From Thermohalobaculum sp050331335 (GTDB taxonomy: Bacteria > Pseudomonadota > Alphaproteobacteria > Rhodobacterales > Rhodobacteraceae): a DNA stretch of 64,000 nucleotides. Of this stretch, positions 35,353-43,967 are shown piece by piece. Numbering within the stretch: the stretch's first letter is position 1; each line of letters begins with the position of its first letter. The translations under genes were made by a program, and so were the position numbers. The notes under the pieces were generated by a model. The model worked only from the letters and a program-made list of their open reading frames with translations, was not told where the DNA came from and searched no databases. The DNA is taken from positions 1-64,000 of the forward strand of contig JBHJGY010000024.1 of the NCBI GenBank assembly GCA_050331335.1, written 5' to 3'.

Positions 35353-35369
35353 ATGCAAAACTTTTGCAT
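35353..35369. promoter_or_regulatory. Perfect 17-base palindrome before acidic paralogue 3
   Basis: ATGCAAAA-C-TTTTGCAT, eight perfect base pairs around one centre base, in a 257-base gap. It is 143 bases before the paralogue 3 start. The size and AT-rich inner part resemble a dimeric repressor operator. It has no T-tail, so it is not a terminator. Confidence 0.55.
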
Positions 35370-35511
35370 AGGCGCGAGCAGGGGGTGGCAGCGTCCGTGA
35401 ACCTGGCTTGGCGCCGAACTCATGGCCAGAAGGCCTGTGGCAAAGGCGCGTAACACCGATACCAATCGCAGTGAACTGGGCGCGGTCGGTGCAATGTTGG
35501 AGGAAATGACG

Positions 35512-35937
35512 ATGGGCATCACCCTTAACGAGGACTTGCTGGTGGACGAGTTGATCGAAAACGACCTGCTCGCCGGGATCGTTAAGTCGACGCTGGACCG
35601 GGTTGGGATCGGCTTCGAGTTCACGGCTCATAATGAATTCGATCAGGACACCGGTACGCTGACCGCCGATATCGGGTATAGCTACGACGTCGAGATCGAG
35701 CCCTTCGGGATCGAGCTCATCGATATCAGCGGTGGGATCCGGGCCCAAGCCGATGTCGATTTGACCTCACAGGAGCCGTCCCTCGCTGCGAGCTTGCTGC
35801 GCACTGGCGAGTTCTCTTTCTTCAATGGGGCGGTGAGCTTCGACCCCGTGCTCGAATTCTACGGCTTTGTCCGGTCGGATGACGTCACCTTTGAAGCGCG
35901 CCTCACATTTGACGAGGCGGAGTTCCCGGACGGCTGA
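35512..35937 (+). CDS. Acidic tandem paralogue 3
   Basis: A 141-residue acidic protein starting MGITLNEDLLVDELIENDLL. ATG 35512 sits eight bases after GGAGG; upstream ATGs are too close to it. Shared blocks with the other two: VGIGFEFTAHNEF, FGIELIDISGGI, SLLRTGEFSFF and VSFDPVLEFYGFV, in the same order. It diverges more than 1 and 2 do from each other. It converges with the GST gene with a 24-base gap. Confidence 0.75.
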   Translation: MGITLNEDLLVDELIENDLLAGIVKSTLDRVGIGFEFTAHNEFDQDTGTLTADIGYSYDVEIEPFGIELIDISGGIRAQADVDLTSQEPSLAASLLRTGEFSFFNGAVSFDPVLEFYGFVRSDDVTFEARLTFDEAEFPDG

Positions 35938-35961
35938 GGGGGCGCCGCGGATCCCGGCGGG

Positions 35962-36666
35962 TCAGCCGGTGACCTCCGCTTCCGGCAGCTCGGGCAGCGC
36001 AGGCCGGGTGATCGGCTGCGATCCGTTGATGGCCTCGGCTGCCATCGCGCGGCGCAGCGCCGGATCGACCTCGTGCTCGGCCATCAGCGCTGCCAGTCCC
36101 GGCCAGCAATCGAGGCTCTCCAGAACCGGTCCATAGGTGCCGGGATAAAGTTGGGCCCAGCGCAGGCATGCGCCGAGGTAATCCTCGAGAATGGAAGCGC
36201 CGGCCGCAAAAAACGTCCCGCCGGCGAGTACTCCCTCTAGGAGATCGCAATGGCCGGCAAATCGTCGCCTGATCCCGGCGACGAGGATGGGTTCATGGCC
36301 AGGCATGATGCGGTGAGGATAAAAGGCACAGCGCAGGTCCGCATGAACGGTGTTGGATAAATAGAACAGCCAGGACAGCGCCCGCGCCCGTGCGTCCGGA
36401 TCCTCCACGAGTGGGCCATTTGGCCCGAAGCGGCCGGCGCGCTCGGCGACATGGAGCAAGATGGCCCCTGCCTCGAAGAGCACGACGGCGTCATCCTCAA
36501 GCGCGGGGATCAGACCTTGGGGATTTATTTTGCGGTACGCGGCGCCGTCCTGTTCGCGCGCCTGACGGTTGACGCGGACCCCCTCAAAGGCGAGGCCAAG
36601 GCGCTCCAGGGCGATGCGGACCGGAAGATTGGCGCTGTCCGGGGACCAGTGCAGCTTCATGGCCAT
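35962..36666 (-). CDS. Glutathione S-transferase family protein
   Basis: A 234-residue GST-fold protein. Thioredoxin-like N-domain: KLHWSPDSANLPVRIALERLGLAFEGV, the cis-Pro in INPQGLIPALED, and the SNAIL-like position FEAGAILLHVAE. An all-helical C-domain follows. The catalytic position near SPDSAN carries Ser, typical of bacterial theta/beta-like GSTs. No partner gene identifies a substrate. Confidence 0.85.
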   Translation of the reverse strand: MAMKLHWSPDSANLPVRIALERLGLAFEGVRVNRQAREQDGAAYRKINPQGLIPALEDDAVVLFEAGAILLHVAERAGRFGPNGPLVEDPDARARALSWLFYLSNTVHADLRCAFYPHRIMPGHEPILVAGIRRRFAGHCDLLEGVLAGGTFFAAGASILEDYLGACLRWAQLYPGTYGPVLESLDCWPGLAALMAEHEVDPALRRAMAAEAINGSQPITRPALPELPEAEVTG

Positions 36667-36702
36667 CCGCGTGACCGCCTCCCTGCAACTGCGCGGCCGT
36701 TC

Positions 36703-37131
36703 TTACGCCAGGGGCTTCAAGCGCTGGTGGCGAGCGCGGGCCCCGCGCTCGATCGCAGCGGCCGCGAGGCGCCCGACGCGAAGGTCATGGCGGATGATCT
36801 CCAGCAGCCGGGCCTCGGTTTGGGGGATCCGACCATCGGCCGCGGCGACATCGCAGGCCAGGGCGTAAGCCGTCTCGCGCAGATGATCGGGCAGCGCCGC
36901 CTCGACGAGCCCGACAAGCGCATCGATGCCGTCCTCCTCCTCGAAGAGATCGGCGACCATCCCGGAGATCTGGCGGATGCGGTCGCGGTCATAACCGCCG
37001 AAGACCGGCAGGATGTCGATGACCGCTGTAATCGCGACCATCTCGCTGTCGGTGATGGTTTCGTCGGCGGCGGACACCGCGATCATAATGGCGACCAAGG
37101 CGTCCTGGGGGGAAAGGGCATCGATCGTCAT
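36703..37131 (-). CDS. TerB-like tellurite-resistance family protein
   Basis: A 142-residue all-helical, acidic protein with the TerB pattern: SPQDALVAIMIAVSAADETI and later AYALACDVAAADGRIPQTEAR, two helix pairs each with an acidic A-AAD-x-x-I motif proposed to bind metal. No other ter genes are present, so tellurite resistance itself should not be assumed. GGAGA precedes the ATG. Confidence 0.82.
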   Translation of the reverse strand: MTIDALSPQDALVAIMIAVSAADETITDSEMVAITAVIDILPVFGGYDRDRIRQISGMVADLFEEEDGIDALVGLVEAALPDHLRETAYALACDVAAADGRIPQTEARLLEIIRHDLRVGRLAAAAIERGARARHQRLKPLA

Positions 37132-37283
37132 GGGTGCTCTCCGGAGGCTCGCTGCGCCGCGACCCTAGGCGCGACGCTGCCCCGCGGCAAGCCCGGGGCC
37201 GCGTGACCATTCGTAACCCCTTCTTCGATCTGCCGGCGCCGTTGAGGCGACAGGCCGGCCGGGCGCGCGCGGGGACCGCCGCG

Positions 37284-37317
37284 ACCCCGCCGTTTCCTTG
37301 ACCCCGCCGTTTCCTTG
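37284..37317 (+). repeat. 17-bp tandem duplication before lysK
   Basis: Two perfect copies of a 17-mer ending CCGCCGTTTCCTTG (37284-37300 and 37301-37317). Each copy ends in TTG and is followed by ACC, creating two TTGACC boxes (37298-37303 and 37315-37320). The second is 17 bases from TACCCC, a weak -10 position. The duplication therefore may double a -35 element. Confidence 0.6.
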
Positions 37318-37376
37318 ACCCGGTCCCGGACGCCAGCTACCCCCAACACGATATCCAATAGCGAGGAGAAAGACCG

Positions 37377-38978
37377 ATGAGCGAGCTTCGCGACGCTGCC
37401 CTTGCCTGCAAGGCCTGGTGCTTCGAGGAGGCGAAGAAGCTTGTCAAACGGGTCGAGAAAAACCCGCCAGCGAAGGGGTATGTCCTGTTCGAGACCGGCT
37501 ACGGGCCGTCGGGGTTGCCTCATATCGGCACCTTCGGCGAGGTCGCGCGCACCACGATGGTCCGCCGTGCCTTCGAGGCGATGTCCGAGCTTCCGACAAA
37601 GTTGATTTGCTTCTCCGACGATATGGACGGTTTTCGGAAGGTCCCCGGCAACGTGCCCAATCGGGACCTGCTCGCCGAGCATCTAAATAAGCCGCTGACC
37701 CGGGTTCCTGACCCCTTCGGCACCCATGCGGGCTTTGCGCAACACAACAACGCCCGGTTAATGGCGTTTCTCGATCAGTTCGGCTTCGACTATGAATTTG
37801 CCTCGGCCACCGACTATTACACCACCGGCCGCTTCGACGAGATGCTGCTGACGGCGCTGGAGCGTTTCGACAAGATCCAGGAGATCATGCTCCCGACGCT
37901 CGGGCCGGAGCGGCGCGCGACCTATTCTTGCTTCCTGCCGGTGAGCCCCAAGACCGGCCATGTCCTCCAGGTGCCCACACTCGAGCGCAATCCGGCCCGC
38001 GGCACCATCGTCTACGAAGAGCCAGACGGCGAGCGGATCGAGATTCCGGTCACCGGCGGCAATGTGAAGATGCAGTGGAAGCCAGACTGGGCGATGCGTT
38101 GGGCGGCCTTGCATGTCGATTACGAGATGGCCGGCAAGGACCTGATCGACAGCGTCACCGTGTCCTCAAAGATCTGCCGGGCCCTGGGCCAGCCGGCGCC
38201 CGAGGGTTTCAACTACGAGCTCTTCCTCGACGAGAAGGGCGAAAAAATCTCGAAGTCTAAGGGCAATGGCCTCGCCATCGAGGAGTGGCTGACCTATGCG
38301 TCGCCGGAAAGCCTCAGTCTCTTTATGTACGCAAAACCGAAGACGGCAAAGCGCCTGTTCTTCGATGTGATCCCCAAGACGGAGGACGAGTATCACCAGC
38401 ATTTGCGGAGCTACCCAGATCTGCCGCTGGAGAAGAAGCTGGCCAGTCCAATCTGGGCGATCCACGGCCACAATGCGCCAGCGAGCGATATGGCGGTGCC
38501 GTTCTCGATGCTGCTGACGCTGGCGTCCGCCGCTTCGGCTCATGACACGGAGCTGCTCTGGGGCTTCATCCGGAAATACGCTCCCGCGGCGAGGCCCGAG
38601 ACCCATCCCGGCCTCGATGCGGCAGCGGGCCATGCGGTGCGCTATTTCCGGGACTTCGTCGAGCCGCAGAAGCGATACCGCCCCCCCGAGCCGAGGGAGC
38701 GGGCGGCGCTCGAGGATCTGCGCAGCCGGCTCGCGGCTTATCCGGGGCCGGGCGCGGGCGAGGACGACGCCACGGCGCTGCAGAATATCGTCTTCGCCGT
38801 TGGCAAGGACCATGCGTTCGAGCCGCTGCGCGACTGGTTCAAGGCGATCTACGAGGTCTTGCTTGGCGCCGAGCAAGGTCCGCGCTTCGGCGGTTTCATC
38901 GCGGTCTTCGGGGTGGCGGAGACGGTACAGCTGATCGAGCGGGGGTTGGCGGGCGAGCTCGCCTCTGCGGCAGAATAG
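37377..38978 (+). CDS. lysK: Class I lysyl-tRNA synthetase
   Basis: Charges tRNA-Lys. 533 residues, class I type as in many alphaproteobacteria and archaea. The HIGH motif is ETGYGPSGLPHIGTFGE near residue 45, and KMSKS appears as EKISKSKGNGL near 288. The C-terminal alpha-helical cage region includes FVEPQKRYRPPEP. GAGGAGA precedes the ATG. Also called lysS in databases. No class II LysRS is seen in the window. Confidence 0.96.
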   Translation: MSELRDAALACKAWCFEEAKKLVKRVEKNPPAKGYVLFETGYGPSGLPHIGTFGEVARTTMVRRAFEAMSELPTKLICFSDDMDGFRKVPGNVPNRDLLAEHLNKPLTRVPDPFGTHAGFAQHNNARLMAFLDQFGFDYEFASATDYYTTGRFDEMLLTALERFDKIQEIMLPTLGPERRATYSCFLPVSPKTGHVLQVPTLERNPARGTIVYEEPDGERIEIPVTGGNVKMQWKPDWAMRWAALHVDYEMAGKDLIDSVTVSSKICRALGQPAPEGFNYELFLDEKGEKISKSKGNGLAIEEWLTYASPESLSLFMYAKPKTAKRLFFDVIPKTEDEYHQHLRSYPDLPLEKKLASPIWAIHGHNAPASDMAVPFSMLLTLASAASAHDTELLWGFIRKYAPAARPETHPGLDAAAGHAVRYFRDFVEPQKRYRPPEPRERAALEDLRSRLAAYPGPGAGEDDATALQNIVFAVGKDHAFEPLRDWFKAIYEVLLGAEQGPRFGGFIAVFGVAETVQLIERGLAGELASAAE

Positions 38979-39007
38979 AGGTGGCAGCGCGCCGAGGGGG
39001 CTGAGTT

Positions 39008-40333
39008 ATGGCGACCCGACTCTTGTATGATCTGATGGCCCGGGTGAGTGACGCGGGCCGTGCGCTCTACGGGTTTGCCGAGGAGGCCCCGAAGACGCCG
39101 GAGGCAGTGCTCTTGCTGGCCGATGACCTTCTCGAGGGCCGGGGGGAGGCCACGGGGCTCGCGCTGGCCCGGGAGGTCCTTGAGAGTTATGGGGCGCTGT
39201 CAGGGCCCGACCGCCGCGCCTTCCTGTTGGCCCTGACCGAGCGGTTCAAGGTGGATCCAGGACGCCTCGGCGCGGCCATCGCCGCTTGGCAAGCCGACCC
39301 TACCGAGGCTGCTGCGCGGGCCGTTCATGCGGCGGCGGAGCCGGCGAGCCAGGAATTCTTCCGCATGCTGAACCGGGTCCCTGGCGGTACGGCAGCGCTC
39401 GTCGCGATGCGCGGGGATTTGCTCGCCGCCCTCGACGACGCGCCGCATCTGCGGGCCATCGACGCGGATTTCCGCCATCTCTTCGGCTCCTGGTTCAACC
39501 GCGGCTTCTTGGAGTTGCGCCAGATCGACTGGAACACGTCGGCGGCAATCCTGGAGAAGATCATCGCCTATGAGGCGGTGCACGCGATCCAGGACTGGGA
39601 CGACCTGCGCCGCCGCGTCGCTGCGCCGGACCGGCGGCTTTATGGCTTTTTCCACCCATCGCTGCCTGGCGAGCCGCTGATTTTCGTCGAGGTCGCGCTC
39701 ACCGACGAGATCCCTGCCGCGATCGGACCGATCCTTGCGCGGGAACGCCCATTGCTCGACCCAGCGCATGCAACGACGGCAGTCTTCTATTCGATCTCAA
39801 ATTGCCAGATGGGGCTGCGCGGGATCTCCTTCGGCTCATTCCTGATCAAGCAGGTGGTCGAGGAACTCGTCACGGAGGCGCCGGATGTCCGGACCTTTGT
39901 CACCCTGTCACCGGTGCCTGGCTTGCGCCGTTGGGCGCTGGGCGAGCTCGCCGGCGGGGCGGAGAGCGTGTTGTCGCCGGAGGCGCGGGCGGCTGTGCAG
40001 CGTCTCGATCCGGTCGATGGCTCGATCGATGCGCAAGAGGCGGCGGCGGCGGCTGACCAGCTCGGCCTAATCGCGGCGCGCTATCTCCTCGAGGCGAAGG
40101 GGCGCCGCGGGCTTCCGGCGGATCCGGTGGCGCGGTTCCATCTTGGCAACGGAGCCCGGATCGAGCGGATCAACCTCGCGGCCGACCACTCCGCCCGCGG
40201 CCTCGCCAGCGCTTGGGGGGTGATGGTCAATTATCTCTATCACCAGGACGATATCGAGCGGAACCACGAGGCCTATGCCAATGAGAAGACGGTGGCCGCG
40301 AGCGCTCAAGTTCGTCGCATGGCGCGTGGCTGA
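39008..40333 (+). CDS. Malonyl-CoA decarboxylase
   Basis: Converts malonyl-CoA to acetyl-CoA and CO2. 441 residues. N-terminal helical domain (about 1-160) and C-terminal GNAT-like catalytic domain. Family signatures: RLYGFFHPSLPGEPLIFVEVALT, FYSISNCQMGLRGISFGSFLI and FHLGNGARIERIN; near the end SARGLASAWGVMVNYLY. It starts 29 bases after lysK on the same strand. It may serve malonate use or malonyl-CoA detoxification. Confidence 0.9.
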   Translation: MATRLLYDLMARVSDAGRALYGFAEEAPKTPEAVLLLADDLLEGRGEATGLALAREVLESYGALSGPDRRAFLLALTERFKVDPGRLGAAIAAWQADPTEAAARAVHAAAEPASQEFFRMLNRVPGGTAALVAMRGDLLAALDDAPHLRAIDADFRHLFGSWFNRGFLELRQIDWNTSAAILEKIIAYEAVHAIQDWDDLRRRVAAPDRRLYGFFHPSLPGEPLIFVEVALTDEIPAAIGPILARERPLLDPAHATTAVFYSISNCQMGLRGISFGSFLIKQVVEELVTEAPDVRTFVTLSPVPGLRRWALGELAGGAESVLSPEARAAVQRLDPVDGSIDAQEAAAAADQLGLIAARYLLEAKGRRGLPADPVARFHLGNGARIERINLAADHSARGLASAWGVMVNYLYHQDDIERNHEAYANEKTVAASAQVRRMARG

Positions 40334-40498
40334 GCTGCGGAGAGCGGGTTTTCGTTGCGCAAGCTCGAGTGCACCGAGTTAAGACACTGCCCGTTTCGCC
40401 TGCGCACGGTCCCTCACCTAACGATACACGGCATAATAGAGTAAAGTCCTGTTGGTGCACCTGAGTCGCAAACGCGGCTGCAAAAATGGGAGTTTTTG

Positions 40499-41476
40499 AT
40501 GGGCTTTCGAGAATTTGTCATGGTGACGGCTGGTCTCACGGTCTGCGCGACGGCGGCTCTGGGGGCGGAGATGCGGCTGAGCCACCAGTGGTCGGACACC
40601 GATATCCGGCACCAGGTGGCGGAGATCGTGGCAGAAGGCGCCCGCGCTGCCGGGGTCGAGATCGAGATCTTTCCCCGCCGCCAGCTCTATGCGCCGAACG
40701 ATCAGTATGGCGCGATGCTCGCCGGCGACCTCGAGATGAGCCTTTTCCCGCTGGCCTATGCGGCCGACCGCCACCGCGCTTTCGACCTCACGCTGATGCC
40801 GGGCCTGATCAAGAACCACGACCATGCCGCCCGTTTCGTCGAGAGCGCCTTCATGGACGAGATCGAGAAGATCCTCGAAGCCGATGGCCTCAAAGTTCTG
40901 GTGCATGGCTATCTTTCGGGCGGCTTCATGGGGGCGGAGCGCTGCATCACCAAACCCGAGGATGTCGAGGGGTTGACGATGCGTGCGGCCGGCGCAGCCT
41001 TCGAGGCGATGCTTGCCGGGGCTGGGGCGGGCATCGAGTCGATGCCGTCTAGCCGGATCTACGAGGCGATCGATACCGGGCTGATTAACGGTGCCAATAC
41101 CTCTTCCGCGAGTTTCGTCAGCTACAAGCTCTACGAACAGGGCGCTTGCCTGACCCCGCCGGGCGAATTCGCGCTGTGGTTCATGTATCACCCGATACTG
41201 ATGAACAAGGCGGCTTTCGACGCGCTGACACCGGCACAGCAGACGGCCTTGTTGGACGCGGGTGGCGAGGCCCAGCGCTTCTTCTTGGATTCCGTGAAGG
41301 GCACGGACGACACCGTGCGGGCGGTTTTCGCCGAGCAGGGCGTGGAGATCGCCGATATGAGCTTCGACGATTATGTCGGCTGGGTCGGGCTCGCTAAAAT
41401 GACGTCCTACGAAAACTACCTGCAGGACGATCCTGAGGCGCTGCGGCTGCTGAACCTCGCGCTGTCCGTGGAGTAA
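40499..41476 (+). CDS. TRAP substrate-binding protein (DctP family)
   Basis: A 325-residue periplasmic binding protein with signal (FREFVMVTAGLTVCATAALGA). DctP fold features: MRLSHQWSDTDIRHQVAEIV, IEIFPRRQLYAPNDQYGAMLAGDLEM, and the signature Arg in GLTMRAAGAAFEAMLAG with MPSSRIYEAIDTGLINGAN. GGGAG precedes ATG 40499. No DctQ or DctM gene is next to it, so the transporter must be completed from elsewhere or the gene is an orphan. Confidence 0.9.
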   Translation: MGFREFVMVTAGLTVCATAALGAEMRLSHQWSDTDIRHQVAEIVAEGARAAGVEIEIFPRRQLYAPNDQYGAMLAGDLEMSLFPLAYAADRHRAFDLTLMPGLIKNHDHAARFVESAFMDEIEKILEADGLKVLVHGYLSGGFMGAERCITKPEDVEGLTMRAAGAAFEAMLAGAGAGIESMPSSRIYEAIDTGLINGANTSSASFVSYKLYEQGACLTPPGEFALWFMYHPILMNKAAFDALTPAQQTALLDAGGEAQRFFLDSVKGTDDTVRAVFAEQGVEIADMSFDDYVGWVGLAKMTSYENYLQDDPEALRLLNLALSVE

Positions 41477-41646
41477 CCGCGGGCTGCCCAATAAGATGTT
41501 TCCCGCGCCCGACCGCGGGCGCCGGGAGCGGTCTGTCCGGGGTGGGGTAGCCCATCATCGACTTCTTAGGTGACCTCGCCTCAAAAATGGCCCGCTTCCT
41601 TTTCCCGCAGTCACTCTCTTTTCGGCGCAGTCAAACTAAAATCGGC

Positions 41647-41675
41647 TTGATATCGCACTTGGTTAAGTCTAGATC
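41647..41675 (+). promoter_or_regulatory. Possible promoter of the second TRAP binding protein
   Basis: TTGATA (41647-41652), 17 bases, TAGATC (41670-41675), ending 38 bases before the ATG at 41714 in an AT-rich stretch. The -35 match is good and the -10 is weak. Confidence 0.35.
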
Positions 41676-41713
41676 ACCCAACGGGTGAAATACGACTTCG
41701 GAGTTCGGACATC

Positions 41714-42829
41714 ATGACGAATTTGTTGCAAGGCCAAAAGTATGGCCGCCGCGACTTTCTCAAGACTGGCGCGATCGGCGGCGCCGCCGCGCTCTCTGCG
41801 CCGGCGCTTACGCGGGCACAAAGTGCCACCACAACTTGGCGGGTGCAGACCGCCTGGACGGGCGGCGCCGGGCTCGCCACCTTCAATGCGTGGTGCGCCT
41901 CCATCGTCGAGAAGACGAATGGCGCGCTGGCTTTCGAGCCGCTCACGACCACCGACACGGATATCAGCGGCTTCGATATCTATAATGCGGTCGCTGACGG
42001 CCGGCTCGATGCGGGCAACTCATTTGCCGTCTATGCTGATCGGCTGTTCCCCGCTGGCGTGTTCCTGACCTCCTACCCGATGGCGATGCGCGCGCCGCAC
42101 GAGTGGGACACCTTCTATTACGGCCTTGGCGGTCTGGAGATCGCGCGGGAGCTCTTCGCCGAGAACGGCGTGTTCTGGGTCGGCCCGATCCACCATGGTC
42201 CCAACATCATCCACTCCAAGACAATGATCAATCGGATCGACGACTTCCGCGGGCTCAAGATGCGGACCCCCGGCGGCATGGTGGCCGACCTTTTCCAGGC
42301 TTGCGGGGCGGAGACGATCTCGCTCCCCGGCGACAAGATCTTCGACGCGCTGCAGTCGGGCGAGATCGACGCGGCCGATTATGTGGGGCCTGCAATCAAC
42401 TACGATCTCGGTTTCTCGCGGGAGACCCGGTTCATCTCGATGGGCCCGCCGGGCTATATGTCGGTCTATCAGCCAGTGGATCTCATGGATCTAACGGTTC
42501 GTCAGGACCTCTGGGAGGCGCTGTCGCCCGAGCTCAAGCTCTTCGTCGAGAACGAAGTCCAAGCCTATTCCAACCACCACCATGCGGCGATCCAGAAGGC
42601 CGACCAAGAGGCTTGGAAAAAGTTCGAGGCCGATGGCACCGTTGTGGTGCGCCTGTCTTCTGCGGATGTCGATAGCCTGACCAAGCTCGCCCTGCCGATC
42701 TGGCTGAAATATGCGCAGCGCGACGAGGCTTCGGCGCGGATTTTCAAGATCCAGCTCGATTACATGTCCAGTGGTTCGCTCGGCTATGTCGACGAGGTGA
42801 TGGCGGATTTCATCTCCCGCGACCTCTGA
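41714..42829 (+). CDS. Tat-exported TRAP substrate-binding protein (TakP-like)
   Basis: A 371-residue binding protein with a Tat signal (GRRDFLKTGAIGG). The mature part follows the 2-keto-acid-binding TakP pattern: WRVQTAWTGGAGLATFNAWC, DIYNAVADGRLDAG, FEIARELFAENGVFWVGPIH-like segment, GLKMRTPGGMVADLF, ISLPGDKIFDALQSGEIDAADYVG. Twin-arginine export suggests a cofactor or folded export. No TRAP membrane subunits follow; the next genes are convergent. Confidence 0.9.
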   Translation: MTNLLQGQKYGRRDFLKTGAIGGAAALSAPALTRAQSATTTWRVQTAWTGGAGLATFNAWCASIVEKTNGALAFEPLTTTDTDISGFDIYNAVADGRLDAGNSFAVYADRLFPAGVFLTSYPMAMRAPHEWDTFYYGLGGLEIARELFAENGVFWVGPIHHGPNIIHSKTMINRIDDFRGLKMRTPGGMVADLFQACGAETISLPGDKIFDALQSGEIDAADYVGPAINYDLGFSRETRFISMGPPGYMSVYQPVDLMDLTVRQDLWEALSPELKLFVENEVQAYSNHHHAAIQKADQEAWKKFEADGTVVVRLSSADVDSLTKLALPIWLKYAQRDEASARIFKIQLDYMSSGSLGYVDEVMADFISRDL

Positions 42830-42896
42830 AGCCGCCTGGCTTTGGCCGGCCCGATGCGTTCGGGCAGGCCGAAGTCGGGAACTAGCGCATCAGGGC

Positions 42897-43391
42897 TTAC
42901 TCGCTGCCGTGACCATGGTCATCCCCATGGCTATGCCCACCGCCGGCGGTTCGCTTGACGGGCACCACGATCTCCATCGTACCGGCCCTCTCAAAGGTCA
43001 GGCTCACGGGGAAGCTCATACCTGGCGTAAAGGCTTCGGCGGCGTTGAACAGCATCAGATGCAACCCGCGCGGGGCGAGCACCGCCTGCCCGCCTGCAGG
43101 GGTGTCGATCGCGTCGAGCTTCAGCATCCGCATCACACCCTCCGTCATCTCGGTCGCGTGCAACTCGATCAGGCCGAAACTGGGAGAGGAGGCACGGATC
43201 AGCCGGTCGGGCTCGGTGCCCGAATTGGTGATCACCGCATAGGCGGCCGTCGGGCGATTGGGCAAATTGGGCCGGGCCCAGGGGGTTTCTACGGTGATAT
43301 CGCCGAGGGTAAAGCTTTCGGCACGGGCGGGCAGCGCGGTAAGGGCAGCGAGGGCGGCAAGCGCCGCTGCTGTAATGGTCAGTCGGATCAT
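42897..43391 (-). CDS. PCu(A)C copper chaperone
   Basis: Periplasmic copper chaperone (164 residues) that delivers Cu(I) to cytochrome oxidase subunit II. Signal peptide about 1-24 (TITAAALAALAALTALPARA). The DUF461 domain has the metal ligands H...M (HATEMTEGVMRMLKL) and LHLMLFN (HxM). A His-rich tail (GGGHSHGDDHGHGSE) adds binding capacity. Start 43391 gives the signal; upstream frame does not. Confidence 0.92.
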   Translation of the reverse strand: MIRLTITAAALAALAALTALPARAESFTLGDITVETPWARPNLPNRPTAAYAVITNSGTEPDRLIRASSPSFGLIELHATEMTEGVMRMLKLDAIDTPAGGQAVLAPRGLHLMLFNAAEAFTPGMSFPVSLTFERAGTMEIVVPVKRTAGGGHSHGDDHGHGSE

Positions 43392-43462
43392 CGGCTTTTG
43401 TCCTATCGACAGAAAGGTGAACGCGCGGTGGGGCGCGGTGTCGGATCTGGTCTTGGCGCGGA

Positions 43463-43843
43463 TCAAAGAGGGCGCGCCGGCGGGCCGCGCGAGGGGGGGC
43501 GGAGCCCAGCGCGCGGCATCGATGTCCGTCCCCGTTGCAAGGATCTCTGGTGAGTGGCTTGGGCGGCAGGGCTGCGCGAGGCGAGCAGGGGCGGCGACAC
43601 GGTGAGCGCCGCTGTCGTGAGGCCGAAGCTTGCGCAGGGCTCGTGCTCCGGGGCAGGGGATGGCGCCGGCGCCACGGGAATCCCTGGGATCGACACATAG
43701 ATCACCTGACCGCCCGAGCAGATCGGCACGCGTCCCGGTTCGCCGCCCAGGGCCTCGGGCGCGGCGAGCGGCCTGAGCGCCAACAGCAGTGCGATCGCCA
43801 CAAGCAGGGCGCGTGTCAGGCAGGTTGAGCTCCGAGACCGCAT
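43463..43843 (-). CDS. DUF2946-like small protein beside PCu(A)C
   Basis: A 126-residue protein with a strong signal/TM (ALLVAIALLLALRPLAA) and a Cys pair spaced across the mature part (VPICSGGQVIYV ... HEPCASFGL). A Pro/Ser/Arg-rich tail follows. Position 71 bases upstream of the PCu(A)C gene and the IC...C pattern fit DUF2946-type proteins seen in copper loci. The domain name is tentative. Start ATG 43843 fits the signal. Confidence 0.55.
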   Translation of the reverse strand: MRSRSSTCLTRALLVAIALLLALRPLAAPEALGGEPGRVPICSGGQVIYVSIPGIPVAPAPSPAPEHEPCASFGLTTAALTVSPPLLASRSPAAQATHQRSLQRGRTSMPRAGLRPPSRGPPARPL

Positions 43844-43967
43844 GCTCCAGTTGTCAGCATGCAGACAAAGCCGCTGCAACGCGGCCTTTTGGAGCAGCCA
43901 AGGCGGCAAACGGTGCCGGGGCCGCGACACGGCCCCGGGCTGATCTTACGCGCCCAATCCGCAGGGA

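Noticed and set aside
37284..37320. Promoter with TACCCC as -10 for lysK
   Set aside because: The -10 is too poor to call a promoter; only the duplication itself is reported.
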